Of a DNA stretch of 64,000 nt, positions 10,089-21,692 are shown one piece after another; the stretch's first letter is position 1, and each line of letters starts with the position of its first letter. The translations under genes were made by a program, and so were the position numbers. Under the pieces are notes generated by a model. The model was not told the origin of the DNA, searched no databases, and worked only from the letters and a program-made list of their open reading frames with translations. Origin of the DNA: Calliopum simillimum (taxonomy: Eukaryota; Arthropoda; Insecta; Diptera; Lauxaniidae); the NCBI GenBank assembly GCA_951812925.1, contig OX638371.1, forward strand, positions 43,374,101 through 43,438,100, read 5' to 3'.

Positions 10089-12681
10089 GTAAACGTCTAT
10101 CCACCCGAAATGAGCGTTACCACATTGGATGGCTCTTACGAAAACTCGAACATACATCTATACGGAATTGTTAAAGTAACTGATAAAGACAGCGGCTATC
10201 ATGGCCAAATAAAAAAGGTAGACATTATAGATGGTGATCCTGATGGTCATTTCAATATTAAAAAATCGAATACGGAAGGGGAATATTTAATCGAAATAAA
10301 TAGATTAGCATTTAGGGAGAGTCATAAACTTGGATACAATTTAACCTTACGAGCGGAAGATAGAGGGATTCCTCCATTATCAAGCTATAAAGTAGTTCCT
10401 GTACATATATTAAACGATAATGACAGTGCTCCTATTTTTACAAAACAATTGTATGAAGTTTCTGTGCCCGAAACATCTCCACCTAATACACCCGTTATAA
10501 GACTGAAAGTAACGGATCCGGACTTGGGAAAAAATGCGTTAGTTTTTCTAGAAATCGTTGGTGGCAACGAAGGTGGAGAGTTTCGAATAAATCCCGATTC
10601 AGGAATGCTTTATACACAAAAACTCCTTGATGCTGAGTATAAATCATTCTATACATTAACTGTTTCTGCGATTGATCAAGCGAACGTAGGATTACGGAAG
10701 CAGTCATCAGCCAAAGTCAAAATTAATATTCAAGATATGAACGACAATGATCCAATATTTGATCATGTTAATACAACTTTTTTGGTAAATGAAAATTCTC
10801 TGGCAGGAACAGTTGTGGTGAAATTAACGGCAAAAGATAAAGATTCAGGGGAAAATTCATACATATCATATAGTATAGCTAACCTAAATGAAGTACCTTT
10901 TGAAATTGATCATTTCACAGGTATTATAAGAACCACAACTCTTATTGATTATGAGACAATGCGCCGCGAATATTTTCTAAGTGTGAGAGCTTCGGACTGG
11001 GGGCTGCCATATCGCCGTCAAACTGAGATAGAAATCTTAATAAAAATTCAAGACGTAAATGACAATAGGCCTCAATTTGAGCGTATTTCCTGTGTAGGAC
11101 AAATCTTGAGGAGTATACCAGTTGGAACTGATGTTTTTACTCTCTCAGCGATTGATTTTGATGCTGGAGATTTTATTACATACCGTATGATCTCGGGAAA
11201 TGAAGATGGGTGTTTTAATTTGGACGTCACGAGTGGGGTGCTTTCAATTGGATGTGATTTATCTGACGTTGCTATTGCTAATCGGATTCTAAATTTTTCT
11301 TCTACTGATGGTACACATTTTTCTGATGAAATGAGTATCCGGATCCAACTAGTAAATGAAAAAGACATACAAAATGGTGTGGTTGATAATTTTGACATCC
11401 AGAACGGTTACCGAAGTTTCGAGTGCCGCGAAACTGGAGTAGCCAGAAGGCAAGCTGAAATTTTAGCCGCTGCTGAAAAAAATAATATGGAATCATCAAA
11501 GAATATACCGATAACTGATTTTGCTTTGACGCCAAGTAGATACGGAGAAAATATCCATACACCAGAATTTATCGATTTCCCACATGAATTGAAATTGAAC
11601 GAAAGTGTTCAACTTGGCGAGACGGTGGCGTGGATAAAAGCAAAAGATCGAGACCTGGGCTACAACGGAAAGCTTACGTTTGCAATATCTGATGGCGACT
11701 TGGATTCTGTTTTCCGAATTGATTCTGATACTGGTGAACTACAGATTATTGGCTATCTGGATCGTGAGCGGCAGGATGAATACGTTTTGAACATAACAGT
11801 GTACGATTTGGGTCAGCCTCAAAAATTTAGGTCAAAAATGCTACCTGTTACAATAATAGATGCGAATGATAATCCACCAGTTTTCTTAAAAGCATTAGCT
11901 AGCTTTCGAATTACAGAAAATGCAATAAATGGTACAATCGTTTTCAGGTTAATCGCAACTGATGCCGATATAGGTGTAAATTCAAATATAACATACGTTA
12001 TGATTACCGACACAAGTGATTTTTATATAGATCCGGTTACAGGATTTTTGTACTTAATTGGTTCATTGGATCGCGAAAAAATAAGTAACTATGAGTTACA
12101 CATAGTTGCAAGAGACACTGGAACGCCTTCACTATCTTCTGATGCTTTTGTTAAAATTTTTGTTGAAGATATTAATGACAATCCCCCAAAATTCAGTATT
12201 GATGAATTTTTATTTAAAGTACGGGAGGATATTCCACGTGGAACCGTAGTAGCATCAGTTCAGGCTACAGATATGGACTTGGGACCGAATGGGGATATAT
12301 ATTACTCTTTGAAAGAAGAATTAGTTGATGATGGTGTTTTTAAAATTGACAAATATACTGGAATTATTCGTACTCAAGGATATTTAGATTATGAAACGCG
12401 ACAAGTTCATAATCTTATAGTAAGCGCGATTGATCGGGGTACCCCATCTTTAACATCAAATGTTCCAGTAGTAATTGAAGTTATCGATGTCAATGAAAAT
12501 CGTTTTGCACCAGAGTTTTCCGATTTCGTTTTTGTTGGAAGCATCATGGAAAATCAACCAAAAGATACGATTGTTATGAGAATTAATGCTACAGATTCAG
12601 ATTCCAATGGTCTTGACTCTAAAATATCTTACTCAATTCGAGGTGGAGATGGAATGGGCGTATTTGCAGTCAATGAAGAAG
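10089..12681 (+). CDS. kug: Fat-like protocadherin, coding exon 2 (cadherin repeats 3-10)
   Basis: A 2593-nt exon between TTTTTTAG|GT and G|GTAAGT, phase 0 in and phase 1 out, encoding residues 285-1148. Calcium-binding linkers mark the repeat ends: NDNDSAP, NDNDPIF, NDNRPQF, then a degenerate sixth repeat, DANDNPPVF, DINDNPPKF and DVNENRFAPEF. LDRE or DYET and DADIG/DKDSG motifs occur in the expected places. Repeat 5 carries SYSIANLN, FEIDHFTG and RASDWGLPYRR, close to vertebrate FAT1. The non-cadherin linker after repeat 6 contains CRETGVARRQAE, which corresponds to a FAT1-3-specific spacer. The reading frame is open throughout, so the gene looks functional here. No introns interrupt it, unlike the finely divided stretch that follows. 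Confidence 0.92.
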
Positions 12682-12927
12682 GTAAGTTTCAAATTCAATT
12701 ATTTTCTAAAATCAAATATTTTTCCAAAAAGTGTTGTCACATTTCAGTTTCAGTGTCGTAGCCATTAATAAATTTTTATTGATGCAGAAATGTATTTCAA
12801 CAATATGTGGTATCTCAGAACATTTAATATTTATAATCCTTGATTTTCCTTGTACTTTAATTAGAAGAGTGAAAAACATTTTTTGGAACTATATTGATTT
12901 TTTTTATTGTTTTTTGTTTTTATAAAG
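12682..12927 (+). other. kug: kug intron 2 (246 bp)
   Basis: A compact intron with donor GTAAGT and acceptor TATAAAG preceded by a T-rich tract. It contains no repeats that I can see. Confidence 0.85.
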
Positions 12928-13034
12928 GTGAGATAAAGGCGCTTACTGAATTGGATGCTGAATCGAAGCAGAGTTATTGGTTAACCCTGTGTGCGCAAGA
13001 TCAAGCGGTTGTGCCTTTATGCAGCTGTGTTGAG
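12928..13034 (+). CDS. kug: Fat-like protocadherin, coding exon 3
   Basis: A 107-nt exon completing the split Gly codon and encoding GEIKALTELDAESK, QSYWLTLCAQDQAV and so on, the middle of cadherin repeat 10. The SYWLT-A-DQ-VVPL pattern matches the corresponding FAT1 repeat. It ends GAG|GTAACT in phase 0. It is too short to stand out by length; it was recognised by homology and by phase continuity with its neighbours. Confidence 0.88.
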
Positions 13035-14170
13035 GTAACTGCTTACGTACTTATTATGCACAGATATAAGAATATCAATGCTTTTAATATATAAAGCAAA
13101 AAATATTTTGAACTGTATTTCATTTTATAAAAACTTATAACTTTTTAAGTGATTAGGAGTTTTAGTTTAGTTTTTGGGCTAAATCCTGTAAAACTGTCAA
13201 ACGCGTCAGAGCCAGATAATCACGTAATTCCATGGTAACTCGCATTACAAATTTTGTAAGAGTTTAATGGAGCTTTTAAGGCATCATCATTGTTCTTATT
13301 ACAGATTATTTGATATTTTCAGTGATAACATAATATTAAGCCAGTAAAATAGTAAATTGTGCTGGTAATTCGCGTTACCATTTTTGGATAACATGTTCAG
13401 AGAGTAAATTTCTTTTGCAAGTTTCTGCGAAATTTGTGGGTAGATTTCTTTGCATTAGACATAAATAATGCAAAAATTGTATGGTAACTCGCGTTACAAA
13501 AAATTGGTAACTCGTGTTACTATCGATTTTTAGATCAATGCAAGGTGCTTTTTCTAGTTCTTAGGTATAAAAATTAAAATTGGGTCGAATTATAAAAATA
13601 ATAAAGAACTAATTCAGGAATTTATGCACTGGTATCAAAATTAAATCAAAATTTAATAATTGATCAACTAAGTCTATTATATCGCGATCGCAATTATTTA
13701 TGGTTTTAATACAGATGGTATATTCTCATCGCAACTATTACTGTCACCACCAGATTTATATACTTCCTCGCAGTACCGTTTTAATTTGATGCCCGTTTTT
13801 ACTTCTTCTGATGTGCAGACATTAACTAAAAAAAGCGATAATAACGAATTGCAATATCAAATCTTAATTTTGTGTAATGCGAAGAAGTGTGAAATTTGTC
13901 TATACTTTGTCCACATTTACATGGAAATACCGCGCTCTTGTTAGGAATATAAACGTTAATGATACGAATGGCCCAGAAATTAACGTCAGTGCTTTTCAAC
14001 ATTTTATTTGTAAGCAACTGAAAGTTTTTTTTTAATCAAATACATTTTGTTTGTTGTTAAAAAGTTTGTGTCATGCTTCGCTCACGGATAAATTCGCTAA
14101 AATTTCTGAAACTAATTTTTTATTACTAAGCTCTTAATTCTAAGAACGAATATACGTATGCAATCAAAAA
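13035..14170 (+). other. kug: kug intron 3, left part
   Basis: AT-rich with no exon. Notable only for four copies of a GGTAACTCGCGTTAC-like motif (listed separately). Confidence 0.6.
13234..13520. repeat. Four copies of GGTAACTCGCGTTAC-like motif
   Basis: Occurrences at 13234-13248, 13364-13378, 13483-13497 and 13506-13520 differ by only one or two bases. The motif is an imperfect palindrome (GTAAC-N-GTTAC). Spacing is irregular (130, 119 and 23 bp), so it is not a simple satellite. It could be clustered protein-binding sites or a relic of a tandem repeat. Confidence 0.6.
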
Positions 14171-14895
14171 GTGTTGGCAAGATCTGGTTTCGGGGTTATA
14201 AGTTAGGAACCCCCAGATGAATTTGGAAAAATATTGGTGTCACATGAAAGGTATTATAATAACCTAAAAATGTGCTACATAATTTTTCAAACATATGCAG
14301 TGTTTTTGAGATATGACGATTTTTCGAAAATTTAATGAAATTTTCCAAACATTACAAAAGCAAATACCAATAACAATTGCCAACAACAATAATAAATACA
14401 GTTAAAACAAAACAAATACAACAAAAATATTACCAATTAGCACCAACAACAACAATATTATAACAACAAAAACAACAACAACAATTGTTTCTGTTCAGAT
14501 AAACCTTACTTATCATTACAAAATTCGCGGCTGCCATTTTACGTACAAAATTTTTATGTTTTTAAATCCAAAATAGTTTTGGTTGTTGTTGTTGTTGTTT
14601 CAATGTAATATTATTTTTGTAATATTGTAGTTATAATATTATTGTCGTTGTAAATTGTTGTTGTTATATTTGCAATATTTCATAAAATTTTCGAGAAATC
14701 GTCATAGCTCGAAAACTATGCATCTGATTAAAAAATTATGTACTTAATACATTTTTATAGGTCATTAAAATAAATTTTATATGATACCAATATTTTCCAA
14801 ATCCATCCAGGGGTTCCCAATTTATTGCGGTTTTCATAATAGATATGTCCGGATCTTCCGAATGCTATATCTACGTAACCAGATCTCGCCGACAC
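14171..14895. repeat. 725-bp foldback element with AAC/GTT-rich core
   Basis: The outer ends GTGTTGGCAAGATCTGGTT (14171-14189) and AACCAGATCTCGCCGACAC (14877-14895) are inverted copies. The pairing continues inward through GGAACCCCCAGATGAATTTG and its complement near 14800, with about 43 extra bases in the right arm. The core is (AAC)n on the left and (TTG)n on the right. Partial relatives of the right arm occur at 18130-18360 and 21770-21830. There is no coding capacity. Confidence 0.7.
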
Positions 14896-15034
14896 TTGCT
14901 TTTGTTGTTGTTGTAAGTGATTAATTTTTAAACTCCTGTAGTGGGTGAAAAAAGAAAAGTTTTTCCGAATTTATCCGTAAAGGAAACATGCTCTTTATAT
15001 AAATTTTGATTTTGAAATTATATTTTCCTTTCAG

Positions 15035-15242
15035 GTGTACATAACAGTCAACAATGTGAATGATAACGTTCCGTTAACAGACAGTCCGGTTTATTATCCA
15101 TCTGTCCAAGAGGGTAGCCCAGCAGGTATTACTGTTATCCAATTAAATGGCGAAGATAAGGACATAGACATGGAATCGAAGATTGCATACAAAATAATAT
15201 CTGGAAACCCTGAAGGATTTTTTTCTATAGATTCCGACACAG
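15035..15242 (+). CDS. kug: Fat-like protocadherin, coding exon 4
   Basis: A 208-nt exon after CCTTTCAG, starting GTG TAC ATA in phase 0 and ending ACA G|GTTAAT in phase 1. It closes repeat 10 with TVNNVNDNVP and opens repeat 11 (SPVYYPSVQEGSP, then YKIISGNPEGFFSIDSDTG). The SGNPEGFFSID block matches FAT1-3. The donor GTTAAT is slightly weak but is the only one that keeps the frame with the next exon. Confidence 0.88.
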
Positions 15243-16255
15243 GTTAATATACCTAATTTAAAAAAAAAAAAATTAGATAGCCTTCTAACTACTTTGGAGA
15301 AATATCTGCAAATATTCAATTATATCATAAAGTAAATAAGTTTTTTAGTGTCATATACCCCATAGTTGTCGAGCTGAATTGGCCTCATTTCATCAAGGCA
15401 ATCCCATATTTTGGCTCCGAACCTAGTCACGGAGATACAGCAATTTATTTATTACGCTATTGATTACAAGTGAAATCCCACGCACAAGACATAGCCTTTT
15501 GCTATTACATTTTTGAATAAATACATTTTTCCACCACACCGTCCATGAAAATCATGCTTCCATTACCAGCCAGTGATGTTACGCCTAAATACTTTAAGGC
15601 TAAAACACGATTAAATTTTAAATAAAAGCAAGAATTTAAGTTGTATTGCTTTCGCGCCGACGGGACGATTCAAGAATTATTTGTCAAATGAAACAACAAC
15701 AACAAAACGTAGACAGCAAAAACAAAACGAAGACAACAACAACACTAGTTTCTGATCAGATTAACCTTAGCTTAACCATAGAAAATTTAAGAAATTGTAT
15801 TATAAATTATTACATTATTTTTTCAGTCACATTTTACATAACAATTTTGAAGTTTTTAAATTTATAAGTAGTTTTGGTTGTTTTTGTTGTAACGACTCGA
15901 ATGCCAAGTCTGTTAATTAGAAAAACAATTATTCCTTTTGTCTACTTGTTTGGGGGGTCATAAAAATTTAAATCTGATCGAGCTTAGTCCGAGAGACCCA
16001 GGAAGTGGGCTATCTCTACTGGGCAGGATTAGAGGTCAGTCGCAGTGAGATTGGTAGGACTGGACCGATAGTTAACTAAATGAGAGCTGTCGTGGGGACT
16101 ACCACTATCCACGGTGCCCTCAATGATTCGGGTCCTCTAATTCATCAAGATGATGGAGTAACCCGAACGAAGTGGTGCAAGTGTGCATCTTTCTTCGCTC
16201 AAAAGTAATTTTTCACTATGGTGAATGGGTGGAGAGCGGCTGTTGAGCACTTTAA
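15243..16255 (+). other. kug: kug intron 4, left part
   Basis: No exon. An AAC-rich segment near 15670-15740 faces a GTT-rich segment near 15870-15892, a small relative of the foldback element at 14171. From about 15957 to 16255 the sequence is GC-richer and looks like part of a LINE or SINE I cannot name. It appears to resume at 17915 on the other side of the Tc1 palindrome. Confidence 0.4.
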
Positions 16256-16257
16256 TA

Positions 16258-17912
16258 CAGTGTGTCACAGAAGTATTTTGCATACGAAAAATTTTCAGAA
16301 ATTTGAATTAATACTCAATTTTTAGCCGTTTCATCCTTAGAAAAGTAATATTTTTTTTATAAACTTCGAGTCAGTGGAACGTTAACTATGATACCACTTC
16401 ATAAAAATATTAAAATAATGCGTTCTTATCACTTAAAAAGCAAAGAAATGATTTATTCATCTTTTTTATAAGGTCACAAAAGTATTTTGCTTTTTAGTAA
16501 AATTTTACTTTGAGATTATTTATCAAGTAAAAGAGGCTTTTTTAATAATAACCATGGTAGCCATTATTTGAGGAGACATCATCTAAACATCTTTGGGAGG
16601 ATTCTATCCCTTTACGACATTTTCGGTCGGTGTTTTTACCCATTTTTCTTGCAGTACTTGTTTGAGCACATTTTTTTGATATAATAAGGTATTTTTTGAC
16701 CTTTCCACTAGATAAAACCAAAAAAATTCTATTAGATTCGAAAAAGAATATCGCGGTGGTGTTTTAATCCTTTTGGTGTTGTACAGAAGTGTCCAAGAAG
16801 TGTCATTGTCTTTTGAAAATCAGAAGTCATCTTGTGGTAAGCCCATTTTTTAAGTACTGGGTGCAATTTTTTTTTTGTGGAGTTGGACTGATGTTCATGT
16901 CTATCTATATTGCCACCGTTAAGTTTAAGTTTCCCCGTTCCATGAGCCAAGAACAGCACGCGACACACCATTATGTAAAATGATTGCTTTTAAGTTATAA
17001 AAGTTAAGGGTTTTATTTGCTTTATGCCAGACCATACGGCGTCTGTCGATCCGATGGAAACAAAATATTATATTATAGGATCCAATAAAAAGCAAAAATA
17101 ATATTTTCGGATCCGATGGACGCCGCATGGTCTGGCTTAAAGCAAATAAAACCCTTTACTGTTATAACTTAAAAGCAATAATTTTACATAATGGTGTGTC
17201 GTGGGCTGTTATTAGCTCATGGAATGGGGAAACTTAAACTTAACGGTGGCAATATAGATAGACATGAACATCAGTCCAATTCTACAAAAAAAATTGCACC
17301 CAGTACTTAAAAAATGGGCTTGCCAAAAGATGACTTCTGATTTTCAAAAGACAATGACCCTAAATACACGTCCTGGGACACTTTTGTACAACACCAAAAG
17401 AATTAAAATACCACCGCAATATTCTTTTTCGAATCTAATAGAATTTTTTTGGTTTTATCTAGTGGAAAGGTCAAAAAATACGTTATTTTATCAAAAAAAT
17501 GTGCTCAAACAAGTACTGCAAGAAAAATGGGTAAAAACACCGACCGAAAATGTCGTAAAGGGATAGTATCCTCGCAAAGATGTTTAGATGGTGTCTCCTC
17601 AAATAATGGCTACCATGGTTATTATTAAAAAAGCCTCTTTTACTTGATAAATAATCTCAAAGTAAAATTTTACTAAAAAGCAAAATACTTTTGTGACCTT
17701 ATAAAAAAGATGAATAAATCATTTCTTTGCTTTTTAAGTGATAAGAACGCATTATTTTAATATTTTTATGTAGTGGTATCATAGTTAACGTTCCACTGAC
17801 TCGAAGTTTATAAAAAAAGTATTACTTTTCTTAGGATGAAACGGCTAAAAATTGAGTATTAATTCAAATTTCTGAAAATTTTTCGTATGCAAAATACATC
17901 TGTGACTCACTG
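16258..17912. mobile_element. Palindromic Tc1-like element (two inverted C-terminal halves)
   Basis: A 1655-bp near-perfect inverted repeat starting CAGTGTGTCACAGAAGTATT and ending in the complement, flanked by TA on each side (16256-16257 and 17913-17914), the target duplication of Tc1/mariner elements. Matching positions sum to 34170, so the centre is at 17085 and pairing runs nearly to the middle, with only a few tens of bases as loop. Each arm encodes the catalytic part of a Tc1-like transposase pointing outward from the centre. On the right arm (+ strand, about 17300-17570) DNDPKYTSWD holds the second catalytic Asp, and an IEFFWFYLVER stretch matches the third acidic residue region. Frameshifts break both copies and neither arm has the DNA-binding N-terminus, so it is non-autonomous. 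It lies in transcribed kug intron 4. Confidence 0.85.
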
Positions 17913-17914
17913 TA

Positions 17915-19219
17915 AGTGCCAGTGAATAAATAGCCGTACTAGAGCATTAAGAGCATCGCGGATAGCTCCAGGAGTTAGGCGGGAAGCCGAAGTTAAGACT
18001 GTCCCATGAATCCGAAGTTCCATTCTAATACACCTGTAATGTAACGGTTTGCTGACAGTCCCAAAAGAGGTTCGTAAGCAGGGAGTTGTGCTGTTGGTCC
18101 TTTAGGTGCCTTGACAACCGGTAGCTACACGACACTGCGCGCATGGTGCTGTTTTGCTTGTTGCTTTGGTTGTTGTTGTATTTGTTGGTGTCTTTGTTCT
18201 TGTAATATCTACAAAACTATGCATCTGATTGAAAAGTTATGTAACATATTTTTATAGGCTATCTTTCATATTACAATAAAATTTTTCAAATCCATCCAGG
18301 GATTTCCAACTTATAGCGGAAACCAGATCTTTCCGACACTTGTTGTAATTAATTTTTAGCCCATGCTATTTTTGGGTTTTTTTGTTGTTTTGGTTTAATT
18401 TCTCTGCCCTATTGGAATTTTCCATTTTTTTGTGCAAAAGCTAATATTATAGGATATCTTATAAAAACCACTTCACTGTACGTTTATTTAATTAAAAATA
18501 ATAGTACAGAATGTTACAAAAAATTAATTCGACGCGTCTTTCACTTTACAATATCCATATCGTCCGTTCGCTTGGAAAACTTCGTTAACTCTTTCGTTTT
18601 CTCGTTTTGTTCTTTCAGGTCAGTTCTTTTCGTTTGAAACTGTTGTCACTTCTTCTTATTGTCAAGTATTATTTTTTGTGTTGTCTTCCCATCTAGTTTT
18701 TAACTCATCTGTCTAATTTTAATCCCACAATATTATTTGTGAAATCAGTGAGCAAAACAAAACAAATTGATTTGTAAATATCGTTATATTTTCGTAGTGC
18801 ATTTTTGACATTTTTAATTCTAAAAAGCTTTGAATATTGTGAAAGTCATTGCGTAGACAAATTTATGATGGAACAGCGTCAGTTGGAAGTACAATTTTTT
18901 TCATGGTTAATCCTTCCAAGGTGTTAAGCTTGTATTTAAAATCATTGAAAGCCGACAACCAAGTTCAGTACCTGATGGACTGGAATAGTTGCGCTACCCA
19001 AATTGCTACCAGGTACAAGGATCCAGGTACCAACATTTTCGCATTTCATGACAACTACTATTTCCCACAGAAATGTGTATGAAAACTCCCACTTCATCAG
19101 GGATATTCACTCATTAGATGGCAACTACGCATCGTCTGGTCCATAAGATAAATCTCTGCATCTTTGGAACTGAGCTTTTGTGATGGATGTGACTCTTGTA
19201 TATAGTGTATTTTTTTAAG
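17915..19219 (+). other. kug: kug intron 4, middle: LINE/SINE-like and foldback remnants
   Basis: 17915-18130 is the apparent continuation of the GC-richer block that ends at 16255. 18130-18360 is a diverged half of the 14171-14895 foldback family (GTT-rich, then CTATGCATCTGATT and AAATCCATCCAGG). 18440-19219 has no recognised feature; a 77-codon open frame at 18849-19082 resembles nothing I know. Confidence 0.4.
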
Positions 19220-19635
19220 CCCGATAGAACTTGAAACTGTAAAAAACAACTCAAAAAATTAAATTGTTATCAAACATTTTTTTTATTCGGAAGATCAATA
19301 CATAACATTGACACTTGAAAATGATTTCGGGCGATTGGACGATTATGTTCGCCATAATAATCACGAAGTCGTCTATAAGTGGCATGAATCGACTACTGAT
19401 TTTCAAAGTAGATTTTAATAATTTCGTTGGCCGATACAACATGAAATTGTAAAATTAACACAAAAAATTAAATTGTTATAAAATTTTTTTTTATTCGGAG
19501 TATCAATAATAGCATTAACATTTGAAAATTATTTTGGGCGATTGGACGATTGTGTGTGTGCCATAAGTTGCACGAATCGACGACCGATTTTAAAAGTAAA
19601 TTTTGATAATTTCGTAGCTTTCTTCAAGCGTGATG
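19220..19635. repeat. Tandem duplication, two units of about 208 bp
   Basis: The segment from about 19225 (CCGATAGAACTTGAAACTG) recurs at about 19433 (CCGATACAACATGAAATTG). Matching landmarks such as TTTATTCGG at 19282 and 19490 and GGGCGATTGGACGATT give a constant offset of 208 bp. Copies are diverged by substitutions, so the duplication is old. Confidence 0.7.
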
Positions 19636-19650
19636 ATTTGCTAGAGTATA

Positions 19651-21690
19651 GGGGAGACTGGGGCACATTTGACACTAAATTTTCAAAGACCTGTATCTTT
19701 AAAAATTGTCACACGATCTTAGTACTCTTTACTATTTCTGAAACATTGATTATTTAAGATGAAAACCCATAAAAAAAAAATTCCAAAAAAACTGCATTAA
19801 TAGTCCTTTTATAAATTTTTTCAAAAAAAGTCATTTTGTCAAATGTGCCCCAGGTACGGGGCACATTTGACATTGCAAGGGGCACATTTGATACTCGCAA
19901 AAATAACACAGAAACATTAAACAAAACATTAATAAATATATTTTTTTCATATAAATACAAATTATAAGTATGTATGTACTAACGAAGACTTATTTCATAT
20001 ATAAATGTGAGAAGTCGATGTCAAATACGTATTTAGTGCGTGAATGTGTCAGGCAAACATCTTCGTTTCCGGTTTTATACAGGGTGCTCCAACTTTTGTG
20101 TCGGTATGTAAACATTGAATAACTTTGAGAAAAAACAACCGATTTCTATAAGTGATGTATTTTTATTCAGTTTTGGTCTTTACAATTTTTTTGGACTAGT
20201 TTTTGAAAACAATATCAATTAAGTGGCCACCTTTATTAGCAATTACAAAATGACTCCTTTTTTCTGCGTTTGCCATTACCTTTCCGAGCATCTCTGGTGT
20301 TATAGTCTCGATTTCAGCACGAATGTTTGCCTTGAGCTCGTTAATATTTTGAGGCTGGTTGGCGTAAACCTTGCTTTCCAGATAACCTCACAAAAAGAAG
20401 TCCGGGGGGGAAACGACGAATAGTATTGTCAGATGGTGCCTTTTTGCCGCGATATTTTTTCCGATATCCACGTTGAGTTAACACAATGGAGCGACTGTTT
20501 TCGATGTAAAGTGTCACTATTTCAGCGCGTTGTTTCGGTGTGAAGCGATCCATAGCAAAAATTGTACTGAATTGACGTTTCCAAAACATATCTGATGCAA
20601 TCAATCGGTTGGTAAATGTGAAAGTTATTCAGCGTTTACATACCGACATAAAAGATGGAGCACCCTGTAAAAACCCAACTTAATGGTGAAACTTTTCTCA
20701 AACAACTGATCTTGATCAAGTATAGCTAAATACTTCTACAATATCTCCCACATAAATAAATGGGTTTTTGGATTTTTCGCCAGATTTCCCAAGGACAATA
20801 TAAATATAAGTATAAAGTACAATTTCCAACAACACCCCTAATGAAAACATCAACATAAAATGTTTGTTAATACCCAGTTTGATGGAAATTTCTTTGGTCT
20901 GGATTTTGGGTAACACCATCGTCAAGATATCTGCAGCGCTTTCACATGATGGGGCTTACTTCCAATCAATTTGATAATTATTAAAAACTTCGCATAAATG
21001 ATGATTTTTGTAATATGTTTACTTCGGGAATTCATCCATCCAGATTTTCAAATTAATATAAGTGGTAGAGGACCTGGAAAGCATCTATTCAAAAATCTAA
21101 ATCAAATGAAATGGATTTTGTGTCGGAAGTCGGAGTTTCTATCTGGTTTCCGATATTAGAAATAGCGTATTTAACTTTTTTTCATCGCCATCGCGTCTGT
21201 TCGTCTTCATTTTATAATGGTATACCATATCTTTAAAAAGATAACACTACAAAATCTTCTAAAATACTCAAACATATGTCTGGACGAACGTCAAATGTGC
21301 CCCTTCGGCAAAAGTCAAATGTGCCCCAAAATCTCTTGAAGAATTAAAAATATTTTAAAATTAAAACTATTTGACCTTGATAAAAAACACTTTTATTCCA
21401 TTAATTATAAAGGTTAGTGCTACCAAATTTTCAAACTTACTTTTAAAAAAAAATACAACTTTATTTGCAAAACCCTTACGCACAAGATTTCGAAAATAAC
21501 AAAAAAATACACAAAAAGTTAAAAAAGCGTATTAGCGCGGGAGGAGTTGAAAGAGAACTGCCAAAGTTCATAACGTTGCTTCCACTTTAATCAGTTATGT
21601 TTCTGCGTTTCAGGTTTTTGGTTCGAAAGGCGTGTTCACACCGAAAATGGCAAAGTCAAATGTGCCCCGGTGTCAAATGTACCCCAGCTT
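19651..21690. mobile_element. TA-flanked element with GGGGCACATTTGAC motifs at both ends
   Basis: The left end GGGGAGACTGGGGCAC and the right end CCAGCTTACCC are inverted copies bordered by TA (19649-19650 and 21691-21692). The 14-bp motif GGGGCACATTTGAC or its complement occurs eight times: 19660, 19838 (inverted), 19858 and 19879 at the left; 21290, 21314, 21655 and 21672 (all inverted) at the right, two of the eight with one substitution. Repeated terminal and subterminal motifs are typical of transposase-binding sites. No transposase of its own is recognisable, so it is a non-autonomous DNA transposon, later hit by the mariner at 20080. Confidence 0.65.
20080..20667 (-). mobile_element. 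Internally deleted mariner-like transposon nested in the preceding element
   Basis: Terminal inverted repeats CAGGGTGCTCCAACTTTTGT and its complement (CACCCTG at 20661-20667) are flanked by TA duplications (20078-20079 and 20668-20669). On the minus strand, from about 20551, the transposase N-terminus reads MDRFTPKQRAEIVTLYIENS and then SIVLTQRGYRKKY, the helix-turn-helix region. It then jumps with a frameshift to a C-terminal segment (KVYANQPQNINELKANI) that runs to about 20220. The whole catalytic core is deleted. A non-autonomous derivative of a mariner family. Confidence 0.8.
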
Positions 21691-21692
21691 AC

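Noticed and set aside
11072..11562. Open frames on the minus strand inside kug exon 2
   Set aside because: They lie opposite a strongly conserved cadherin frame and contain no domain; they are shadows.
18849..19082. 77-codon + strand open frame in intron 4
   Set aside because: No recognisable motif, no context and no splice or start evidence; chance is sufficient.
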